DNA of 64,000 nt from contig RXPK01000320.1 of the NCBI GenBank assembly GCA_004143645.1, positions 3,472,001 to 3,536,000 of the forward strand, in the 5' to 3' direction. Below are positions 44,164 through 55,827 of the stretch, in pieces. This DNA is from Protaetia brevitarsis (Eukaryota > Arthropoda > Insecta > Coleoptera > Scarabaeidae). Under the pieces are notes generated by a model. The model did not search any database, had not been told where the DNA came from, and saw only the letters and a list, made by a program, of their open reading frames with translations. The translations under genes and the position numbers were made by a program. Position 1 is the first letter of the stretch. Every line of letters starts with the position of its first letter.

Positions 44164-45466
44164 TGTTCAGATAGAAGGGGAGAGATTTAATTGGTGTTCT
44201 GAGACTCCTGATGAGGAGAAAGTAGTTAATAATTTAAGCACAGAAAAGGAAAATGAAAATGATGAAACGAGAGAAAAAAGTGATAGTTTTAAGAATGTTA
44301 TACAGGGTAGCGAAAAAGTTGTTGGAGATGTTGGATCCAAAGAGGATATTGAGGTAGAAGGTATTGGTGAGTTAGAGGTAGAGGCAGAAGTAATCAACAA
44401 TTCCCAAGAAGAATTCCCAGAAGTAGTCAACAATTCCCAAAGAGAATCCGCAGAAGAAGTTATCAATTTCCAAATAGAATTCCTAGAAGAAGTAATCAAT
44501 TCCCAGAGTGAATCCCCGGATGTCGTTAATCAAATTGAAAGCAATTCTGATGAGAAGTATGAAGCTGAAATCGAGGAAATTTCGATCCAGAATGTATCCT
44601 TACAAAATAAGTTGTTTATTGTTATTGATGCCGAACACTGTCTTAATGAAGTCAAGTCAAACCCTGTCAAGTTTAAGAAAAATCCCGTTCCTGAAGCCAT
44701 GTTGGAGCACAATTTAAAAGAATTTTTCTGTTTTTTGAGCTATCCTACTGGAGATACAAGCGAGAGGTACATCCATGGAGTGGAGAAGTTCTTCATGATG
44801 CAAACCCACCACTGCCACACCGACTGCCACATCGTCTGCCACACCGACTGCCACACCGATTGCTGTCCCAAACTGAAACCGGATGGTATGTTGGACACTC
44901 CCACCACGACCCCGGGTAGTTGTCAGCACCCGGAAGCGACGTTTTCACCCCTGTGTGCGGAGATACGGTATTGTTCGTTTGGTGCGGGAAACTTTAGAAT
45001 ATTGTTTTTTCGTGTGCGTACAATTTTTAAGGAGAAACACTCAATTTTCTCTGAAACTTTCGTTTTCCCCTTAATAATTGGGAGATGTGCTGTGGTCCGG
45101 CACTCCGGAATTTTAAATTCAGTGATATTAGAGATCAATTTTTGTCCGCGCTGCGGGAGGATTCTCTCAAATGTTAATTTTTATTTAATTTTAAGAAAGA
45201 ATTTAATAGTTTTGTTTGAGTATTTTATTGTTCAGTTGTGTAAAGTTAATTTCATTTATTTGTACATTTTGCGTACTCCAGTATTGTATATAGTTTATAT
45301 GCTAGTATTTTCTTTGCGATGCGTTGCGGCTTCATCGCACGCAGATGTTGTAAATTTGATATATGTACGATGTTATCCCTGTGAGGCACTCAGTTCTTTG
45401 AATGATGGCGGCCGTGTAAGTACATGTTTTCATTTTGCTTGCTACCATGTAGGTAACTTCATTTAA
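44120..45466 (+). CDS. Long acidic ORF, runs into the 3' LTR (448 codons)
   Basis: The first residues, LDKMKAIIDVERKFVQIEGE, are the protease tail. Then comes an acidic linker with five imperfect copies of a unit like EEVINSQ-ESP (residues about 90-140), then KFKKNPVPEAMLEHNLKEFF, a His/Cys-rich run built from a 12-bp repeat (THHCHTDCHIVCHTDCHTDC near 44809-44860), and finally translated LTR from 45088. It stays open without a stop for 1.3 kb in AT-rich DNA, which is notable. The reading through the LTR is probably incidental. No RT domain. A non-autonomous element ORF is the likely explanation. Confidence 0.5.
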   Translation: MLDKMKAIIDVERKFVQIEGERFNWCSETPDEEKVVNNLSTEKENENDETREKSDSFKNVIQGSEKVVGDVGSKEDIEVEGIGELEVEAEVINNSQEEFPEVVNNSQRESAEEVINFQIEFLEEVINSQSESPDVVNQIESNSDEKYEAEIEEISIQNVSLQNKLFIVIDAEHCLNEVKSNPVKFKKNPVPEAMLEHNLKEFFCFLSYPTGDTSERYIHGVEKFFMMQTHHCHTDCHIVCHTDCHTDCCPKLKPDGMLDTPTTTPGSCQHPEATFSPLCAEIRYCSFGAGNFRILFFRVRTIFKEKHSIFSETFVFPLIIGRCAVVRHSGILNSVILEINFCPRCGRILSNVNFYLILRKNLIVLFEYFIVQLCKVNFIYLYILRTPVLYIVYMLVFSLRCVAASSHADVVNLIYVRCYPCEALSSLNDGGRVSTCFHFACYHVGNFI

Positions 45467-46224
45467 TTTTAAATCTTTGTTCGTTTAATTTGATATTAAT
45501 TCATCCATCAAAGAACTCTTTATTTAATTATTGCTGTTTTGTTTAATTGTGTACACATTTTGAATATTAGATCAGTAATTATTGTAAAATGTTCTAGAAG
45601 ATTTCGTGTTTTTAGTTTAAAGAGTTTAAATTTTCCGTTTTCTTTTTGCTGATTTGTATTTTATTGTTAATCACCACGGTTAAGGTGAAGAGAAGCTATT
45701 TGCTGTTAAAATTAAATTTCAATTTAAATTATATTTGTTTCTCCACGTGTAAATTATAGTTTGGTTTAAATTTCGTGACCGCGTGGATATTTTTTGTGTG
45801 ATTGAGATTTATCTTCTGGAACAAATCTTCCATTTTGTTTGCTAAAGGATTTGCATTGTCCTTTTTAATTTTAAATTCACGAAGGGGTTATTTTAATCCA
45901 AGACCTTCAGTCTTAAGGTTTTTTCCCCTGTTGGTTGTAATTAAATCTTTTTTTTTTCTTTTTTATATGGAAATTTAATGAATATATATATATAAATATC
46001 ACTTTAAATAGTTCTTTTATTTTTGAATCAGCCATTTCAATTTTTGGGGATTATAAAGAAAGTCAAATTTTACAAACGCCCACTATTACTTTTCATGAAA
46101 GTTACTCTAGAAGATCTAAGAATTTCTTGCGCCCTTTTAAATTCTTATTTGCTGAGCTAGCTAAATTAATTTTGTCATTTTTAATTTCTTTAAACTTATA
46201 TGCTTGTACAATCAGTTCACAGCA
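45088..46224 (+). repeat. 3' LTR of the family A element
   Basis: Full-length LTR (1137 bp) from TGCTGTGGTCCGG to CAGTTCACAGCA, preceded by a short purine run (GGGAGATG) that may be the polypurine tract. It retains the 48-bp block missing from the 5' LTR. Confidence 0.9.
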
Positions 46225-46237
46225 GTACGTTTTTATT

Positions 46238-46539
46238 TGGTGTAGAATTAAAATGTAATTGTTCTCCCCTTGCGAACTGTGTGAAAGATCGGTGGAGATT
46301 CTCACATTCTCCACCGATCTTTCACACAGTTCGCGTCTCTCTCTCCATTAATTAAATTGTCTTACAATAAATTTACATTGTCTTTCCCGCTAATTGTAAG
46401 AAGTGTTTTGACTTTTGTCTACTTATTTTAACATATATAACAATACATTATCTAATGATGGCGTCACGCCGAAACATGTAAATATTGTTTTTAAATAAAA
46501 CTTGAATGGGAAGGACAATTACATTTTAATTCTACACCA
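46238..46539. mobile_element. Hairpin MITE, 302 bp
   Basis: Perfect 25-bp inverted termini start TGGTGTAGAATTAAAATGTA. Inside, a perfect 27-bp inverted repeat (46272-46298 with 46308-46334, 9-base loop) forms a strong hairpin. A motif TAATGATGGCGTCACGCCGAAAC near 46455 resembles a degenerate hammerhead core (CTAATGA, a GGCG/CGCC stem, then GAAAC), with an upstream GTC preceded by a partly complementary strand near 46378. It begins 9 bp after the LTR element's duplication. Target duplication unclear. Confidence 0.7.
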
Positions 46540-48118
46540 TTCAAACATGATTTTTATTACATTTTTATTTATTTCTATTACTTATTATATATCTACTAAA
46601 TCTTTCCTAACATTTTTGTAATTACTTTAATTCTACTTTCCTTATTTTTAATATATATCTTTGAGAAGCTGTGTTGTAACAAAAGCCATGATTTACCACA
46701 TTTCAATCTTTTTCTTTTGTTTTATAGATACTTACCAGGCCACTAAAAATATAAAAAAAAACACTTTCAATTACCTCCCGCAAACAGTGAAAGCCGATCA
46801 ATTATGCAACGAGGTCTATGGGTGCATCGGTGATTGGTTTTAACGTACGGTTTTACACGACGGGCAAACCACACGAAGAAAAAACGAAATGTATGGGCCT
46901 TTCATGCATGTAAGGCCTGATCCAGACCTAAGTTTACCAGCACAGTATATAAATGTATATGACCGCGTGAAACACCGTGGATTTTAAGAAATGTCTGGAA
47001 TACGTATTGGTAGAAAAATAAACAAACTATTCCTAAAACTGTAATTTAGCACTCGCATACGATTATTTCCATTTAATGGCACTGCATCACGACATTAGTG
47101 GTGTCGTTTTCCCCATTAGTGAGCGCGTCGGTGGTACATACGTTAGGATAACATCGACTGAAGCAGTCGAACGTAATGTATAAGCAACAAGGTGTATAGA
47201 CAAAAATAGATTTTTTTAATGGAACGTTCCAATATTTTCGTTCATTTTGAATGAAAGCTGCTTCAATTTTTAGATATCTGCAAAAAATAAAGTAGATTTG
47301 CCTTTTTGTTTGTTTTCGTATATTTATATACCTATCTTCAAGTGTCTGACGTAATACTGTTTCTTTTTCTTTTTGTAAGATGACACTTTTTATACTTTTT
47401 TTAATTTACATTTCCAAGTTAAAGCTTAACGCGGCAAAGTTTCAGGGTTTAAGTGCTTTTTGTTGGTTTGTTTTCAATATAGGCGGCGTCATATCTAAAA
47501 AAAGAAGGTTGTTTTTATGAATAAGTATTCCCTAAATAAGACACTTGTCTTTGTTTTCCTGTTTCTATGTACTTATCTAGCACAAAGACGTAATTGTCTT
47601 CGCGATCTTAATATGGACAAGCGGAGCAGAATTGTAAAACTGTTAGTTTAAAATGAAAAGACATTACCGGAATTAATTTCAAGAGCATTCGTGGATTTTA
47701 AATTAAAATAATGAAACACTAAAAGAAACACACACAGCGAATAAATTTTTCGAAAGCGTCTTTTTGAAAAGGTTATACATACTGAAAATCGAGATTTCAA
47801 TATTATTTCTTACAAATCTCTCAAATCAGCGCGGATTCATCATCGTCACTGTCAATGTTAGCGCGTGACAGATGAGCCCATTTTTTGCAAATGACACATG
47901 AACATCTGCTCTCAATTGATTTGGAATATAATAAGTTCATAGTAATACAGGTGAACTGAATCAATGTTACCTTCTAAACTGTTTTAGTTAATATATTCTT
48001 AGATTAGTTTTCTTTTTGCGCGAATTCTCATTTGCTTTTCTTATGTTTAGAAACATATCATTATCAGTCTGAAGTGAACGCGAACTTGAGCGATTATCCA
48101 CAGCATTGTTAGGTACAG
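46540..48118. other. Unassigned sequence
   Basis: Short chance frames only. A small palindromic patch (CGACATTAGTGGTGTCG) lies near 47093. Nothing else is supported. Confidence 0.35.
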
Positions 48119-49645
48119 ATAAATTGCCTTCCGAGATAAACAGCAACTATTAATAATCGTTAAATTGCCTCACATATTTTTTAGCTACCTGATATATATG
48201 TTTAAATTGGGTCCCGGTTAATAACTAATGAAGCAATAACGGTTAAAGCTTACACTGTTGAAAATTTTAACACTTTAACACTTTTTTGACTAATTTAATA
48301 GTCAGGAGAGGTCCACACTGTTTTCGTGTTATTTTGTCGAGAATTACAGAAGTTTAAATTTGACGAACAAAGATAGTCAAGTATTGTCTATTGCTAAGGG
48401 GTTATTTTGTCCAACTAACACGACAATTTACTAGCTGTTTAACTAAATGAATGCGATCTATTGGATGATTTAACACCGTTTTCTAAACACAACGTCTTTT
48501 TAATATGCAACTCCTATTTCTTAGTGCTATAATATTCTCTCTTTGAGACGTTTTCTCAATTATAACTATACAGAACCACTCATTCAAAAGTTTGGGTTTC
48601 AACTAAACGTACTAATTTTAAAATGATTTTTTGAGAACCATTATAAAATTAAGTCAATGTTTATGCTATTTGATTCAAATCTGAACTAATTACGTAAATA
48701 GTTGTTCCCAATACATCTTTAAGATGTTGAAATTTTTTATGCCCACTGGAATTAACGTTTAATAATACAAGGTTACACTTTGCAGGTCAGTCACATTTGG
48801 TGGTTTGTTTGGATATGTTAATACGCAGAAACAAACTCGAAAACAGATACACGTGCAATGCAGGTGGTGCGTATAATGCAATACTGTATTAGATTAGGTG
48901 GGGGTTTGTATATTTCTATCCGAGGGAAAAATTCTGATTGGTTGATGCTTCTGAATGTCTAGAGAAAATAGTAAATCCTCATATCTGAACAAAGAATTCA
49001 CACCAAATTCTAGTAATTTCTGTTCTACTAAACACATGTAGTCAATTCGTCTGGCAAAGTTTGTAAAAATCAACACTAAAATATTTGACTAGCGCAAAAT
49101 TAACGCCAACACCGTAATATTTTCAACAGTGTACGATTACAAAGGTTTGGGAGGCAATTTACGTATCTATAAGACAAATTAAGCCTCACCCTTTCTCGTA
49201 CTACCTGTGGGAAGGGGTATACGCAAATTGCCTCCCGAGATAAAGAGCAACTACTACCAATCGTTAAATTGCTTCCTACAATTCTTAGCTACCTGATATA
49301 CATGTCTAAATTGGGTTCCCGTTGATAAATGTTGGAATAGTAACAATACTTTGTATTGTTTCAGTACAAAAATTAATCTAAGGTATCTGACCTAATCTTT
49401 AAGAGATGTTTGGTCTGTGTTTATGCGTGCCGACCTGATCCCTCAATAAACAAATTCGTCAAGCAGCGTATATGTATCTGGTGTTAGAAGATAAGTTATT
49501 TACATATTTCTCCCATTTCCAACAATAAATAATAAAGCAATGATGGCTGGAGCTTACGATTGAAGAGGTTTGGGAGGCAGTTTACCTATTTATGAGATCA
49601 ATTAAATCTGATCCTTTTTCCTACTACCTGTGGGGAGGCAATTTA
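48119..49645. repeat. Two related modules with inverted AAATTGCCTCCCGAG / TTTGGGAGGCAATTT boundaries
   Basis: Module 1 (48121-49163) and module 2 (49214-49587) both begin AAATTGCCT(T/C)CCGAGATAAA, share CGTTAAATTGC, TTAGCTACCTGATATA and AAATTGGGT-CCCG, and end in ...GCTTACGATT--A-AGGTTTGGGAGGCA. Between and after them the segment ATCTATAAGACAAATTAA...CTACCTGTGGG is also duplicated. Module 1 contains a nested MITE (48253-49131); module 2 has about 190 bp that module 1 lacks. Confidence 0.75.
48253..49131. mobile_element. TA-flanked MITE, 879 bp
   Basis: Starts CACTGTTGAAAATTTTAAC and, on the other strand, CACTGTTGAAAATATTAC. TA flanks each end (48251-48252, 49132-49133). Removing it gives GCTTACGATTACAAAGGTTT, matching module 2 (GCTTACGATTGAAGAGGTTT), so the empty site is documented in the window. 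TA duplication suggests Tc1/mariner mobilisation. The interior has no recognised gene. Confidence 0.85.
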
Positions 49646-50270
49646 CTAACACCCGCATTATTTGACCCTGTTTAACATAATATGCACCAAAAACCGTGAA
49701 ATATGCAGATAAATATGCATTTACATGCAAACACCTATGTATGCGAAAATAAGTGCCTATGTAAGAACATAAAACACATTTTCAATTCCTATTAATAATT
49801 TATTTACAAGTTTATTTGCAAGACATCCTTGCTTTTGTTAAAACAATAAATAATCAAACACTGTGCAATATTTTCCATCGTCAAACTATGTCTACGGTCA
49901 CTTAGCAGATATTTATAAGAAAAAAATACTCGCTTCACACGACTTTATCGGAGCGTACTTAAATTTACACATAACAGACGGTTCTATATCTAAATCATTG
50001 TCAAAATTTCCATTCAGAATTTCATTACTATTACAAAGTTTTTGAAAACTTACCGTTTCTCTAAAATTGTAGATAATTTTCTTTGATTTTATTCGGAGTC
50101 GATTGATAAATGTTAGTTTTTGCTATATTTAAAATTGAAATAGATTCATTTAAAGTGAGACCCTAGGCTAGAGACCTAGAGCCGCTAGGTTAGTTATTGC
50201 ATTTGAAATGCAAACAAAATTACAAGGTATATCTGCCAACTGATTTTTAAGGTCGGGTTATTAAAAAATT
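49646..50270. other. Unassigned sequence
   Basis: No feature recognised. Confidence 0.35.
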
Positions 50271-50580
50271 CTACACATTTTTAACGGCTTCTGAGATATC
50301 AGAATCAAACTTGCAAATCACTTCTTCAAGGTTGTTGTAATCTTCAGATATAAATGCAACAGATTTTACCCAACTGCCCCATCTGGTTAAAACTGGTTCT
50401 GGAGGTAATGATATACCAGACATTTTTTCCTTTGTAAAATTGAATTCGCAAAGGAGCTTTGACAAACACTTTTTTGATATTGTTTACTAAAACTGTTAAC
50501 TAGCAGATATTTCAGCCTAACGGTTTCAGCAACTATGTTTAAGCCATGAGCTAGGGGAGGTGCAGTGAATTAAATTAGGA
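50271..50580 (-). pseudogene. hAT-like transposase fragment
   Basis: From about 50580 leftward, shifted frames give LAHGLNIVAETVRLKY (with damage), then KKCLSKLLCEFNFTKEKMSG and ISLPPEPVLTRWGSWVKSVA, with FISEDYNN-LEEVICKFDSD. The same LAHGLN and RWG-W motifs occur at 18214, so this is a second, more decayed relative in the opposite orientation. Confidence 0.75.
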
Positions 50581-51000
50581 AAAAAATAATTTTGTGCTGC
50601 TTTTACCACTAGTAATACATGCTCAGTTGTTGTTGTTCACCTAATCAAATGACTGCTCTTGGCTCACTTTCGTCTAAACTTTCAATAACTAAATTAGCGA
50701 CGTCATTTTGCATATTTTCCGAGCTTTATTCATATATTATACATTAGGCAAGCAATAAATAATCCTAGAAGTGTCTATATAAAACAGGGTACCTTTGAAT
50801 AAATCAGAAGCTTTAAATATTTGGAGGTGATAACTAATAGAACAAACGGACGAAGTGAAAAGATCTCAAAGAATATTTAAACAGGAAATAAAGAATCTTA
50901 GCCCATCGATATTTACTACTTGACAAAACCTTCAACATAAACACAAAAGACATGCATTAGAATAGTAGTAAAGACAATGAATTTTAAAAAAGTAAAATAG

Positions 51001-51510
51001 ACAATCAACTCATTCAAATCGCCATTGAATCGCCAGGAGCGGATGGCATTTATCCAATTATGTTACAAAAGAGTCCAGAATTGTTTTTTGCATAACCTTA
51101 GCATATTTGTTTTGTTCAAGAGGAATGTAGCGCTGGGATACATATCAATAGTTTGGAGGCTGATCAGAGTTACTTTTTATTCCAAAACCGAGCTAAACTC
51201 GGGAGGATGGTGCAAAGTTTCTGAGACGAATACGTTTGCGGTCATTTATGCTAAAGGCTCATAGAAAACACCTAAACAAACACACAATATAAATGTGTCA
51301 ACCAGAAAAATCTGCAGAAACTGCTTTGCATCAGCTCGTACAAAGGGCTGAGCATGCATGAATAATAGCCTGCACGCTTAAAGGAAGATCAGCTTATGCA
51401 ACCATTATGGAGAGACACTGGCGACTTGAGTCAACAGATGATGTTCACAGGGTAGGGTTTTGTACCTTCTGTTGTGGTCGTGGACGAGCTACTAATACAT
51501 TACAAAGGTC
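51001..51510 (+). pseudogene. LINE reverse transcriptase fragment (R1/LOA/I group)
   Basis: Shifted frames give SPGADGIYPIMLQKSPELFF, VALGYISIVWRLIRVTFYSK and then QPEKSAETALHQLVQRAEHA. These are RT motifs 0-2 of RNase-H-bearing LINEs (SPG-DGI-P-LLQ, LG-IP--WR---V-FIPK, YQ-GKS-E-ALH-LV). The same blocks occur at 62600-63060. The copy is truncated at both ends. Confidence 0.8.
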
Positions 51511-51859
51511 AACGGTTAAAGATGTATACATTTGAGATAGCGAGGGATATGCAAGTTCGTGGGGCAAATCGACATATGTATAATATAATAGGTACATTAA
51601 TTTGTTAACTACTTGATATTGTAAGAAGCTTGCAACCTTTGCATATTGTCTAAATCAATAATAAAGAAGTTAGAGTGGATTTTATTTGATGCCAAAGATA
51701 TACTTTCAATCTGTAAAATTTAGAGTAGTATAAAACCAACTTTTAACAAAACAGATACATGTCTTTGTGTTTAATGTTTATTTTAATATTTACATCGTAA
51801 AATAATATCGTTTAAATTAAATTGAAAAGGTGAAAGTAAATATATAATTTATAAATATT

Positions 51860-52700
51860 TCTCCAATGTATCACCTTCTCAATATGTTATCGTGCCCGCT
51901 TGAGTACACTCTAGTTAGCTCTCAAAACTGTCCTTCCTTCCAATTCGTGGAAAAGTTCCCCAACCTTATTTTCCAATTCATTCAGGTTATTATTGTGTAT
52001 ATAGGGTTTTGTATACTTAATTTTCTAAATATCCCCCAAAGAAAGAAGTCTAAAGGTCCCGAGAGCGTGCTGGCTATCGAATTTGTACCATCCACTTACC
52101 GGCGTAGGTGGTATCCAGATAGTTATGCAGATGAACTATGCGGCAGCTGTGTGCTGGAGCACCCGTCCTGCTGAAAGTATAACTTTTGCGCATCAGGTAA
52201 TTGGCTATCAAGGAAATCCTCTAGAACGGTATGAATAAATCCCGGATATACCTCTCCTGTAAATGTACTATTATAGAACACTGAACCGACGACTGTTGAA
52301 CCAATCATTAAAAGTAAATCAAATTTGTGCAGTGTGCGGACGCGCTATTCATAAATTTTCTTGCGACGGTTGGTGACCATTCTAATTATTAAACATACCT
52401 CTATTGGAGAAATTTGTTTCATTACGCCATGAAATACACTGGGCTCCATTCAAATAGAAAATTCGCAATAAACTTCAAAATATGCTAACACTGTAATTTC
52501 TACTTCTTCGTTGATAATATTTTAAATATGTTTCTTTGTTCTTTTCTTCTTAAATAAGCAATCGTGTTGTCAAAATTGTTTGTAAAGTTTTCGAAAATAA
52601 CATGGATCTGGCTGCTGTCGTAAAAGATACTGTTCTGCATAATATTCGCAAGTCTTTATTGAATTTTTGCCGCTCAAAATGAGAAAACATCATAGTGAGA
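51860..52700 (-). pseudogene. IS630/Tc1-like transposase with DUF4817-type N-terminus
   Basis: From right to left: ILSGKNSIKTCEYYAEQYLL, RQQPDPCYFRKLYKQF and CLFKKKRTKK (DUF4817-like), EEVEITVLAYFEVY, a damaged central part, then GSVFYNSTFTGEVYPGFIHT, VLEDFLDSQLPDAQKLYFQQ with DG (second catalytic Asp retained), a frameshift, GAPAHSCRIVHLHNYLDTTY, and PARSRDL (third acidic site). It is more complete than the 37439 copy but has several stops. Terminal repeats were not found. Confidence 0.85.
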
Positions 52701-55204
52701 TATTAACACTGAATAACGAAAAATGTTCACGGTACTAATAATAATTGTAATAATATAATAATAATCAAAAGTAAAGAACACAACACAAAATCAAAAAAAA
52801 AACAACCTTTTTACTATAAGCTCATTTACTATAACACACGAGGTACTACATTAGTCAGTTTGCTGTGACATCACGATCGTGTTGCAAATTTTCTGTTCGT
52901 CAAAACGTAAACAAACCGTTAGGTTATTTAACTATCAAACACTTTTGACAGGTGAATAAACAAACTTTTAAAAATAACATTTACCGTTAATATTAGGGAT
53001 GATTCTTTTTGAAAATCAGGATTTAAAGTACGTTAATCATGATAGCAGTGAAAAAAAATAACTATTCACAGTAACGATTAGTATGCAAGTTTCTTCTCTA
53101 TCCAAACCAATCTCTCTGATTTACTACTTCTGAGTTTCGTTTCCAATATGTTGTACACAAAGTACGTCAAATTTCCAGACTAATTTAATTCAATCCGCTT
53201 TATACAATTGTATGCATCCTCCAATCTGCCATATTTCATCCATCGTTTCGTAACAAACTTCCTTCTCTTTGAGAACAAATAATATCTACCACAACAATGT
53301 GTTTCAACCATAGAAAATGTCTTCTTCTTAAGAGCACTGTTTAAAATGTTTAATGTTAGTCTAAAAAATGTATGTGAAAGAACCACTTCTGTAAACAATA
53401 TTTGTATATACTCACTGTTTCGTACATGTATAAATTGTGTTTCCAATAGCACATTGACAATGAGTAGAATAATTAATTTTTACAACATTTATTTCGTATG
53501 CATTTGTGTTTTGGGTAAGTGGATGTAATTTTGCTTATGTTTGCAACATAAATGTTTAGAGCGCTCATTACTCTCTAAAAACGAAACACTGTAAAGAATA
53601 TGACATTAAAAATATATGAATTTTATACTCCTCGCACTAAAATTAACGGGAGTAACTTTCGGGGGGCCGTTGTTCTCGCGTTCTGCGTGGAAATACACAA
53701 TTAATGAAACTATTAACTCCTTCGATTGTTTACACAATGGTTTCGGTATGGTTTAATTGTAATAACTACTTATTTTAAATAAATATATACCAAGTATAAA
53801 CGCAAATTCCCACACTTTACCGGCAAATGTAGAATTAACCCTTTGACAGTTGACAGCAGTAACTAAATTGATGGGAATACATTGGAAAGGTGTGACAAGC
53901 ATGCAATTTAAAAAGCAGTAGGCAGCAACATAGTATCTTTAATTGAACATGAATAAGTTATATGTTAGTTTGTTATTTTAATAATATGGTATTGCATGGC
54001 CCGAATTTACAAGTAATGACGTACCTCGTCAGTTATAGTAAATGAACTTTACTAATTATGCAGAATGTAAGTGTATCTTTGCTATCAACTAAAATCCACC
54101 GTAACTTATTTACAATTCGTTTTATAACAATATTGTATTTAAACTTTTACATCACAAATTAAAATATCTTTCAATTTTGTTTCTCAGAAATGCGTCAAAT
54201 CGTTTTCTTTATAGTGCATATTAATCAGCATTAAAAACACTAATACTTTGGTAATTTAACCTACTTTTACGACTACTACTTAATTTGAAACAACCTGTAT
54301 ATTACAATCGGCATTTGTTCTTGGTAAGATTTAAAATGAATATGTGATAAGGAATCGACACTTTCCACCTTTGGTGTTTTCGTTATTATAGTTTTGAAAG
54401 GTTTTAAAAGTTCATTAAACAAACATATACTTGTTCACTTAGAGTCTGGAAAATCCAAGAACAAATAACAAAACTACTTGCCAGTTTCGAATATCCTAGT
54501 AAATAAATTTCTAGTTCTATTTACATTCTATTCTTTTTAGAGCACAAACCAGATTACGCTTACCTACAATAAACGTAAATTATAGCCAATGAAAGGAAAA
54601 AATGAAACTCCACTGCGAACCTAGGAGACCAATAAATTATTGTTAAACTTCGGACGTGGGTGAAAAGATTCCCGACGGTCTCGGTTACCTACCTGACGTA
54701 GGTAGCCTGGAGGTTCCAAACCTGTGAAGTTTTTAACTCCTCCCGACTGCGCTGCTGGTCACGAGGTTATTTTCTAAACACAATCTACTTTGACAGTGCG
54801 AACGTGCCGGTATTTTCAATTTATCTCTACAATATTAACTTGATGCGAAATCGATATCGGTAACCCGATGCTCCAAATGTTACGCTCCGCGTCGACCGAC
54901 AAACCGCGGACGTTGCGCTCGGTTTCGCCCGCCCGGTGCTCCTATAACGATAAATTCTCGTCAATTAATTTCAGCAAAATAAAGTTAGCAGCGCCAGACT
55001 AGATTATGGGTAATGTATTATTCTAATTTCTGTTCATAATGTATCCGTAGCTATGATTTATATATTAATGTCGTTATGAATACAAGCAACATGAAAAATT
55101 AATTAAACGGTTAAATTTGATGATGAACTTATTCAGTGTGAGTCCCAAATGTATATTAAAAAAATATTTTCTCTCGTTTGTACTAAAATAGTCATTAATA
55201 CATG
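52701..55204. other. Unassigned; GC-richer patch at 54640-54960
   Basis: Mostly AT-rich without recognised features. The patch at 54640-54960 has a palindrome (TTACCTACC-tgac-GTAGGTAGCC near 54683) and many CpGs, and could be regulatory or an old SINE, but no boxes or frames support either. Confidence 0.3.
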
Positions 55205-55653
55205 GGGGAGGGTGGGTGTAGTTGTAACACTTTTTATATTTTCAACCTTAGAGGTCATCATTGATTAAATAAAAATATTTTAATGGTACCATTTTTAAGG
55301 TTCATCTTCTAAGCTTACTGAGACAGAGAATGAATAATTCCTACATTGTACATTGACAAATAATAGAAGAAACAAAAAGGGTAGTCGAGTGTTACACCAT
55401 ACCCCATGGGTGGGTACAGTTGTAACAAGGAGTGAGGTAAGATGTAACAAGAGAAAAAAGAAGAAGTTAAAAAGAAGTGAAACTGCTGGGCAATGTTTTC
55501 TTAGTTGCCCTAAGATTTTTCACATTCTTTCTCTTGGCTTTTTCTTCTGCAAGGCTTCGATTGTAGAAAAAATAATGTTGTACTCGATATATATTAACGT
55601 CACAATAATTTATAATCCTGTTAATTTGACAATATCAAGAAATTTTTGACAAA

Positions 55654-55761
55654 AAGTTTGTTCGCGTCGCATGAACTATTTGCACTACTCTGCACTTTTT
55701 AGAACTTTTGTGTGCAAAAGTGCATAATAGTGCAAATAGTTCATGCGACGCGAACAAACTT
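55654..55761. repeat. Hairpin with perfect 34-bp arms
   Basis: Arm 55654-55687 (starting AAGTTTGTTCGCGTCGCATG) and arm 55728-55761 are exact reverse complements. The 40-bp loop itself contains AAAAGTGCA pairing with TGCACTTTT. Confidence 0.85.
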
Positions 55762-55827
55762 AAAGTCACATATCCAATTTATTATAAAAAAAAATGGCGA
55801 TTGTAGAAAAAATCATGTATGTAACTC

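Larger units (their letters stand above)
42372..46224 (+). mobile_element. LTR retrotransposon of family A, pol-less, both LTRs present
   Basis: Two nearly identical LTRs (42372-43458 and 45088-46224) bracket a 1.6-kb interior. A perfect 4-bp GTAC duplication flanks the whole (42368-42371 and 46225-46228). After the 5' LTR comes a tRNA-Lys-like primer site, then a short gag-like ORF, the tail of a protease, and a long acidic ORF that runs into the 3' LTR. No RT, RNase H or integrase is present, so it must have been moved in trans. Few differences between the LTRs suggest a relatively recent insertion. Confidence 0.9.

Noticed and set aside
44167..44499. Serine/threonine-rich protein on the minus strand
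   Set aside because: Antisense shadow of the repeated acidic ORF on plus. Its repetitiveness mirrors the plus-strand repeats.
45088..45466. Protein domain in the C-terminal third of the 448-codon ORF
   Set aside because: This part is translated LTR sequence. The same translation occurs in the 5' LTR frame at 42358-42708, so it is not an independent domain.
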